From: Georgenia_A wangjunii
GTDB taxonomy: Bacteria > Actinomycetota > Actinomycetes > Actinomycetales > Actinomycetaceae
Direction: 5' to 3' (one strand)
DNA length: 64,000 bases
NCBI RefSeq assembly: GCF_036421915.1
Contig: NZ_JAZGOM010000001.1
In this document: piece after piece, positions 58,815-64,000 of the stretch
Layout of the letters: every line of letters starts with the position of its first letter
How positions within the stretch are numbered: position 1 is the first letter of the stretch
Notes under the pieces: generated by a model
Database searches by the model: none
The model's input: the letters and a program-made list of their open reading frames with translations, nothing else
Told to the model about the DNA's origin: nothing
Program-made: the position numbers and the translations under genes

Positions 58815-60239
58815 ATGCAGCCACGAGCGGTGGGACCGCACCCGGATCGCCTCTTCCCGGCACAGCCCGAGGTGCGCGACGTCGCACGGCGGCTGTACGC
58901 CGCGACGAAGGACCTGCCGATCATCTCGCCGCACAGCCACGTGCCTCCGCAGTGGCTCGTCGACGACGAGCCGTTCCCGGACCCCGCCTCGCTCCTCCTC
59001 GTACCGGACCACTACGTCCTGCGGATGCTCCACGCCAACGGCGCCGAGCTGAGCGACCTCGGCCGCGGCCCCGACGGCCCCCTCCCCCTCGACGAGGCGG
59101 CCGCCCGCAAGGCGTGGCGGATCCTGTGCACGAACTACCACCTCTTCCGCGGCACACCCGTGCAGTACTGGTTCGACACGACGTTCGCCGAGGTCTTCGG
59201 CATCACGCAGGCACCGAGCGCGGAGACGGCCGACGTCATCTACGACCAGGTCGCCGCGGCCCTCGCGACCCCCGAGTTCCGCCCGCGGGCGCTCTTCCAG
59301 CGCTTCAACATCTCCGTGCTCGCCACGACCGACGACCCGCTCGACGACCTCGCCGCGCACCGTGCCCTCGCCGCGGACCCGACCTTCACCGGGCGGGTCG
59401 TGCCGACGTTCCGCCCCGACCGTTTCCTCGAGCTCGGCCGCGCGGACTGGCCCGAGCTCGCCCGCCGCCTCGGCGAGGTGGCCGGAATCGACACCGGCGA
59501 CTACTCCGGGTACGTCGCCGCCCTCGAGGCGCGGCGCCGGTACTTCGTCGAGCACGGGGCGGTCTCCTCGGACCACTCGCACGCCGACGTCGGCACCGAG
59601 CCCCTCGCACCCCAGGAGGCGGCCCACATCTACGCCGCAGCGCTGCGCGGGGAGGCCACGACGGAGGAGACGGTCGCGTTCCGCCGCCACATGATGAGCG
59701 AGACGGCCCGCATGGCCACGCAGGACGGCCTCGTCATGACGCTCCACCCCGGGGTGCGCCGCAACCACGACCCCCAGAACCTCGTGAACTACGGTGCGGA
59801 CGCCGGCTCGGACATCCCGATCGCCGTCGAGTTCACCCAGGCCCTCCAGCCGCTGCTCGGGCGCTACGGCAACCACCCGAACCTCCATCTCGTCGTCTTC
59901 ACGATCGACGAGACGGTGTACTCCCGCGAGCTGGCCCCGATGGCCGGCTACTACCGCTCGCTCTACGTCGGCGTGCCGTGGTGGTTCATCGACGCCCCCG
60001 AGGCCATCCGCCGCTTCCGCGGGGCGGTGACGGAGACCGCCGGCTTCTACCGGACGTCGGGTTTCATCGACGACACGCGCGCGTTCATGTCCATCCCCAC
60101 CCGGCACGACATGTCGCGCCGGCTCGACGCGGCCTACCTCGCCGAGCTCGTCAGCCAGCACCGGCTCACCGAGGAGGAGGCCGCCGCGACGGCCCGCGAC
60201 CTCGTCGTCTCGATCCCCGCTAAGGTCTTCAAGCTATGA
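58815..60239 (+). CDS. uxaC: Glucuronate isomerase
   Basis: 474-residue UxaC-family isomerase, the usual length, converting D-glucuronate to D-fructuronate (and galacturonate to tagaturonate). Key segments: PIISPHSHVPPQWL with metal-binding His, FQRFNISVLATTDDPLDDL, VPTFRPDRFLELG and PWWFIDAPEAIRRFR. A longer frame exists from 58725, but the leaderless ATG at 58815 has a good promoter. It overlaps the next gene (ATGA). Confidence 0.93.
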   Translation: MQPRAVGPHPDRLFPAQPEVRDVARRLYAATKDLPIISPHSHVPPQWLVDDEPFPDPASLLLVPDHYVLRMLHANGAELSDLGRGPDGPLPLDEAAARKAWRILCTNYHLFRGTPVQYWFDTTFAEVFGITQAPSAETADVIYDQVAAALATPEFRPRALFQRFNISVLATTDDPLDDLAAHRALAADPTFTGRVVPTFRPDRFLELGRADWPELARRLGEVAGIDTGDYSGYVAALEARRRYFVEHGAVSSDHSHADVGTEPLAPQEAAHIYAAALRGEATTEETVAFRRHMMSETARMATQDGLVMTLHPGVRRNHDPQNLVNYGADAGSDIPIAVEFTQALQPLLGRYGNHPNLHLVVFTIDETVYSRELAPMAGYYRSLYVGVPWWFIDAPEAIRRFRGAVTETAGFYRTSGFIDDTRAFMSIPTRHDMSRRLDAAYLAELVSQHRLTEEEAAATARDLVVSIPAKVFKL

Positions 60240-61627
60240 CTGCGCCCGTGACCCGCCTGTCCCGGTACCTCGGGAACGGCCGGCCTCCCGCCCCGGTGCG
60301 CATCGTCCACCTCGGCCTCGGGAACTTCTTCCGCGCCCACCAGGCCTGGTACACCGAGCACGCCCCGGACGCGGCTGAATGGGGCATCGCGGCGTTCACC
60401 GGCCGCCGGCCCGACGCCGCCCGCGCGCTGGCACCGCAGGACGGCCTCTACACGCTCGTCGTGCGCACGGCGGAGTCCGACGAGCTCGAGGTCATCGGGT
60501 CCGTCAGCGCCGTCCACGCCGCGGCCGACAACCCCGCCTGGCTCGACTACCTCCGGGCGGAGGAGACGTCGATCATCACGCTCACCGTCACCGAGGCCGG
60601 GTACCTGCGCGGGTCCGACGGCGGCCTCGACCTCGGTCACCCCGACGTCAGGGCCGACATCACGGCCCTGCGCTCGGATCCGACGGCGCCCGCCCGCACG
60701 ACCCCCGGCCGGCTCCTCGCCGGGCTCATCGCTCGTCGCACCGCCGATGCCGGCCCCATCACCGTCCTGCCGTGCGACAACCTGCCGGGCAACGGCGAGG
60801 TCGTCGCGCGCGTCGTGCGGGACCTCGCCGAGCAGGTCGAGCCCACGCTCCTGCCGTGGCTCGACTCCGACGTCGACTTCGCCACGAGCATGGTCGACCG
60901 CATCACCCCGGCCACGACGGACGCCGACCGCGCGACCGTCGTCGAGCGCCTCGGCGTCGAGGACGTCGCCCCCGTGCCCACCGAGCCGTTCAGCGAGTGG
61001 GTCATCGAGGGCGCCTTCCGCGCAGGCCGCCCACGCTGGGAGGACGCCGGCGCGCAGGTCGTCGCGGACGTGGCCCCCTACGAGCGGCGCAAGCTCTTCC
61101 TCCTCAACGGCTCGCACTCCCTCCTCGCCTACGCCGGCAGCATCCGCGGGCACGAGACCGTCGCCGAGGCCATCGCCGACCCCGTCTGCCGCACCTGGGT
61201 CGAGCAGTGGTGGGACGACGCGAGCCCGCACGTCGGCCTGCCGGCGGAGGACATCACGACGTACCGGGCGGACCTCCTGAGCCGCTACGGCAACCCCCGC
61301 ATCCAGCACCTCCTCGCGCAGATCGCTCGCGACGGCTCGCAGAAGCTGCCGATCCGGGTCGTCCCCGCCCTGCGGGGCGAGCGCGCCGCGGGAAACCTGC
61401 CCGGTGGGGCCGTCGCCGCCGTCGCGGCCTGGGTCGCGCACCTGCGCGGCAGCGGGGCACCGGTCGGTGACGTCCGCGCCGAGCACGCCCTCGCCCTCGT
61501 CGCGGGCTCGCGCGAGGACGCCGTCCGCGCCGTCCTCGCCGACCTCGTCCCCGACCTCACGGACGACACCGAGCTGGCCGACGCGGTCCTCGCCCAGGTC
61601 ACCGCCTTCGAGGAACCGGCGGCCTGA
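60236..61627 (+). CDS. uxuB: Mannitol dehydrogenase family oxidoreductase, probable fructuronate reductase
   Basis: 463-residue long-chain polyol dehydrogenase. N-terminal NAD motif HLGLGNFFRAHQAWYTE; LPCDNLPGNGEVV; and the catalytic K-N-H set in RKLFLLNGSHSLLAY. Coupled to uxaC by an ATGA overlap, it most likely reduces D-fructuronate to D-mannonate. Mannitol 2-dehydrogenase is the alternative, less likely from context. The gene symbol is by context. Confidence 0.85.
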   Translation: MTAPVTRLSRYLGNGRPPAPVRIVHLGLGNFFRAHQAWYTEHAPDAAEWGIAAFTGRRPDAARALAPQDGLYTLVVRTAESDELEVIGSVSAVHAAADNPAWLDYLRAEETSIITLTVTEAGYLRGSDGGLDLGHPDVRADITALRSDPTAPARTTPGRLLAGLIARRTADAGPITVLPCDNLPGNGEVVARVVRDLAEQVEPTLLPWLDSDVDFATSMVDRITPATTDADRATVVERLGVEDVAPVPTEPFSEWVIEGAFRAGRPRWEDAGAQVVADVAPYERRKLFLLNGSHSLLAYAGSIRGHETVAEAIADPVCRTWVEQWWDDASPHVGLPAEDITTYRADLLSRYGNPRIQHLLAQIARDGSQKLPIRVVPALRGERAAGNLPGGAVAAVAAWVAHLRGSGAPVGDVRAEHALALVAGSREDAVRAVLADLVPDLTDDTELADAVLAQVTAFEEPAA

Positions 61628-61629
61628 GC

Positions 61630-63222
61630 ATGTCCGTCATCATCGGCCTCGACATCGGCACGACGGCCGTCAAGGCCGTCGCCTTCGACACCGAGTCGTC
61701 GTGGCGGCGCACCGCGCTGCGCGAGTACCCGCTCCTCGAGCCCCACCCACGCTGGCAGGTCCAGGAGCCGGCCGCCGTCCTCGCCGCCGTCGACGGCGCC
61801 CTCGCCGAGTGCGTCGCCGCCTGCGCGGGCCGGCGTGTGGACGTCATCGGGCTCAGCTCGGCGATGCACGGCCTCGTCGGGCTCGACACAGACCTGCGCC
61901 CGGTGACCGACATCCTCACGTGGGCGGACTCCCGCGCCCACCTCGAGGCCAAGGAGCTGCGCGCCCAGGGGCGGGCCCGCGAGCTCCTCCACCTCACCGG
62001 CACCCCGGTCCACCCGATGAGCCCGCTCGTCAAGCTTCGCTGGTTCGCCCGGCACGGCCGCGACGTCGCCGGCCGGGTGCACCGCTGGGCCGACCTCAAG
62101 GCCCTCCTCCTCCTCCACCTCACCGGGCGCCTCGCCACCGAGCTGTCCTCCGCCTCGGGCACCGGGCTCCTCGACCTGCGCACACGCGCCTGGTCCCCGG
62201 TGGCCCTCGCCGTCGCCGGCATCAGCGTGGAGGACCTCCCCGAGGTCCTGCCGACGACGACGGTGCTCGGCCTCGCGCCGGGCGTCGCCGACCGGGTGGG
62301 TCTGCCCGCCGGCACGCCGCTCAACGTCGGTGCCGCCGACGGCCCGCTGGGCAACCTCGGCACCGGCGCGATCACACCCGGGGTGGCCGGCCTGTCCGTC
62401 GGGACGTCCGGCGCGGTCCGCGTCGTCGTCCCCGAGCCCCGGTTCGACCCCGACGGGCGCCTCTTCTGCTACGCCCTCACGGAGGACACCTGGGTGGTCG
62501 GCGGGGCGGTGAGCAACGGCGGCCTCGTGCTGCGCTGGGCGGCCGACACCTTCGCCGCGGACCTCACGCCCGGGCCGGAACGGGACACGGCCGCGCTCGA
62601 CCTCGCGTGCCGGGTGCCGGCGGGCAGCGACGGGCTCGTCATGCTCCCCTACCTCCTCGGCGAGCGGGCACCCCTGTGGGACCCCGACCTCCGCGGCGCC
62701 TACCTCGGCGTGCGGCGCTCCCACAGCCGCGAGCACTTCCTCCGCGCCGCCGTCGAGGGCGTGTGCCTCCAGCTCGCGGGACTCGTCGACATCCTCGAGG
62801 AGGTGACGACGGTGAGCAGCATCCGCGCGACGGGCGGGGTCTTCCGCTCCACCCTGTGGCAGCAGGTCATGGCCGGGGCCATGGGCAAGCCGGTCGTCCT
62901 CGCCGAGGACGCCGAGGGCACGGCCCTCGGAGCCGCCGCCCTCGCCCGGTTCGCGCTCGGCGAGGCACCGAGCCTCCTCGACGCCGTGCAGGACCTCAGC
63001 TTCGAGCAGGACGACACCGAGGTCCGGGCGAGCGAGGACGACGCCGCGCTCTACGCGGGCCTGCGCCGGTCCGTCCCCGCCCTCCTCGACGCCTACGACG
63101 AGATGCGCGAGCACCTCGCCGCGGTCCAGGACCGGGCGGCGCTCCGCCACGGTGCGCCCGCACCGGTGCTCGACGCGCCCGACCGGCTCGAGGGTCCGAT
63201 GCCGAGCCCCCTGCCGGAGTAG
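61630..63222 (+). CDS. gntK: Gluconokinase (FGGY family)
   Basis: 530-residue sugar kinase. N-terminal phosphate loop GLDIGTTAVKAVAFD; LSSAMHGLVGLD (75-86), LTWADSR and TGTPVHPMSPLVKLRWF (123-139) are the gluconokinase pattern, where the TGTPVHPMSP block marks GntK rather than xylulokinase. The catalytic aspartate is in AADGPLGNLGTGA. It makes 6-phosphogluconate. It follows the reductase by 2 bp and ends the operon. A longer C-terminal tail is Pro-rich. Confidence 0.87.
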   Translation: MSVIIGLDIGTTAVKAVAFDTESSWRRTALREYPLLEPHPRWQVQEPAAVLAAVDGALAECVAACAGRRVDVIGLSSAMHGLVGLDTDLRPVTDILTWADSRAHLEAKELRAQGRARELLHLTGTPVHPMSPLVKLRWFARHGRDVAGRVHRWADLKALLLLHLTGRLATELSSASGTGLLDLRTRAWSPVALAVAGISVEDLPEVLPTTTVLGLAPGVADRVGLPAGTPLNVGAADGPLGNLGTGAITPGVAGLSVGTSGAVRVVVPEPRFDPDGRLFCYALTEDTWVVGGAVSNGGLVLRWAADTFAADLTPGPERDTAALDLACRVPAGSDGLVMLPYLLGERAPLWDPDLRGAYLGVRRSHSREHFLRAAVEGVCLQLAGLVDILEEVTTVSSIRATGGVFRSTLWQQVMAGAMGKPVVLAEDAEGTALGAAALARFALGEAPSLLDAVQDLSFEQDDTEVRASEDDAALYAGLRRSVPALLDAYDEMREHLAAVQDRAALRHGAPAPVLDAPDRLEGPMPSPLPE

Positions 63223-63319
63223 GGCCGTCCGGGCAACCGGCCGGGCCACCGCCCGGGCTGTCGGGCACGCACCTGGCTCGGGCCTTGGCACGGTCCGCAG
63301 CCCGTGCCACGCTCGACGC

Positions 63320-63601
63320 ATGTGCCGAAACATCCGTCCCCTGCACAACTTCGAGCCTGCCGCGACGAGCGAAGAGGCCCGGGCGGCCGCCCTGCAGTAC
63401 GTGCGCAAGGTGAGCGGGATGACGAAGCCGTCCGCCGCGAACCAGGCCGCCTTCGACGCCGCCGTCGATGCGATCGCCCACGAGACCGAGCACCTGCTCT
63501 CCCACCTCGTCACCCACGCCCCCCCGAAGGACCGCGAGGTCGAGGCGGAGAAGGCCAAGGAGCGCAGCCGGCGCCGGTTCGCCACGGCCGAGGCCTCCTG
63601 A
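63320..63601 (+). CDS. DUF2277 family protein
   Basis: 93-residue protein matching DUF2277 from its first residues (MCRNIRPLHNFEP), then ALQYVRKVSGMTKPSAAN. It is soluble with a Lys/Arg-rich C-terminus. Function unknown. CACGCT lies 6 bases before the ATG. It is followed by an unrelated hydrolase gene 5 bp downstream. Confidence 0.87.
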   Translation: MCRNIRPLHNFEPAATSEEARAAALQYVRKVSGMTKPSAANQAAFDAAVDAIAHETEHLLSHLVTHAPPKDREVEAEKAKERSRRRFATAEAS

Positions 63602-63606
63602 CCGGC

Positions 63607-64000
63607 GTGGGCGAGACGCTCGTCGACACCCCGCACGGTCCGGCGCGGATCCACCTCGACGCTCCCCCGCGCCCGCGAGCGCTGCTCGTGCTGGGCCACG
63701 GGGCGGGCGGAGGGGTCGGGGCCACGGACCTCGTCGCAACCGCGGAGGTCGCTTCCGGCACGGGGTTCGCGACGGTGCTCGTCGAGCAGCCCTACCGCGT
63801 CGCGGGGCGCAGGGCGCCCGCGCCCGCGCGTCAGCTCGACGCCGCCTGGTGCACCGTCGTCGCGCACCTGCGGGCCGAGGTGGGCGACGACGTGCCGCTC
63901 GTCGCGGGGGGCCGCTCCTCGGGGGCGCGCGTCGCGTGCCGGACGGCCGCCGCGACGGGAGCGCTCGCGGTCCTGTGCCTCGCGTTCCCGCTCAACCCGC
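63607..64000 (+). CDS. Alpha/beta hydrolase, Tex30/KANL3-like (3' truncated)
   Basis: The visible 131 residues start at the GTG at 63607, and the gene runs off the window. LLVLGHGAGGGVGATD is the oxyanion-loop region, VEQPYRVAGRRAPAPARQLD is typical of this family, and GGRSSGARVACRTA holds the nucleophile serine. The end LAFPLNP fits the family pattern LAFPLHP. Substrate unknown. Confidence 0.85.
   Translation, partial: MGETLVDTPHGPARIHLDAPPRPRALLVLGHGAGGGVGATDLVATAEVASGTGFATVLVEQPYRVAGRRAPAPARQLDAAWCTVVAHLRAEVGDDVPLVAGGRSSGARVACRTAAATGALAVLCLAFPLNP

Noticed and set aside
60236..61627. Mannitol 2-dehydrogenase for the polyol dehydrogenase
   Set aside because: The sequence alone cannot exclude it, but translational coupling to uxaC makes fructuronate reductase the better call.
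61630..63222. Xylulokinase for the FGGY kinase
   Set aside because: The TGTPVHPMSPL and SSAMH blocks match gluconokinase, and no xylose isomerase is nearby.

Overview
The window is GC-rich (mostly G or C at third codon positions), starts many genes with GTG, and packs genes with ATGA/GTGA overlaps. Gene content (coproporphyrin-type heme synthesis, LPXTG wall proteins, CsoR, DUF5997, DUF3072, a DinB2-like polymerase) points to an actinobacterium, probably Micrococcales of the Georgenia/Bogoriellaceae or Beutenbergiaceae type; the genus cannot be fixed from sequence alone. No rRNA, tRNA, CRISPR array, transposase or phage gene was seen. The first and last genes are cut by the window edges.

Layout. 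1-3126: fructosamine-kinase-like gene (5' cut), purB, VKOR. 3145-6749: copper module (CsoR operator, csoR, copZ, copA), with small repeats expanded inside the copA N-terminus. 6859-9548: metNIQ methionine importer behind a SAM riboswitch and a palindromic promoter. 9671-16532: membrane genes (CPBP protease, MprF-like flippase fused to a pseudokinase, DUF2079, two FluC subunits, CopC). 16642-25566: small housekeeping and hypothetical genes. 25821-29717: wall-anchored phosphodiester glycosidase/metallophosphatase. 29885-39960: complete coproporphyrin-dependent heme pathway (hemE-cgoX and hemC-D-B-L leftward, hemA-cpfC-chdC rightward). 40030-47423: TetR, sseA-sufE, thioesterase, a LysR-like effector domain with DUF5997, zinc alcohol dehydrogenase, a DinB2-like polymerase.

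47600-63222 is the most interesting part: a sugar-acid locus made of a wall-anchored GH3 hydrolase, a TRAP transporter, the nickel-pincer cofactor genes larB and larE, a LacI regulator, a divergent LarA homologue, uxaC, a fructuronate-reductase-like gene and a gluconokinase. Mannonate dehydratase (uxuA) and KDG kinase/aldolase are absent from the locus. The gene set fits an unusual route: glucuronate to fructuronate (UxaC), to mannonate (UxuB-like), to gluconate by LarA-type C2 epimerisation, to 6-phosphogluconate (gluconokinase). Four copies of one 16-bp motif, TGGCAAC-NN-GTGGCAA, lie upstream of the GH3, TRAP, lacI/larE and larA/uxaC transcription units, suggesting one LacI regulon. The pathway is an inference; the motif copies are read directly.

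Many genes show a TANNNT-like hexamer 6-7 bases before the start codon and no Shine-Dalgarno sequence, suggesting frequent leaderless transcription. One gene (TSUP permease, about 50540) carries an apparent single-base frameshift.
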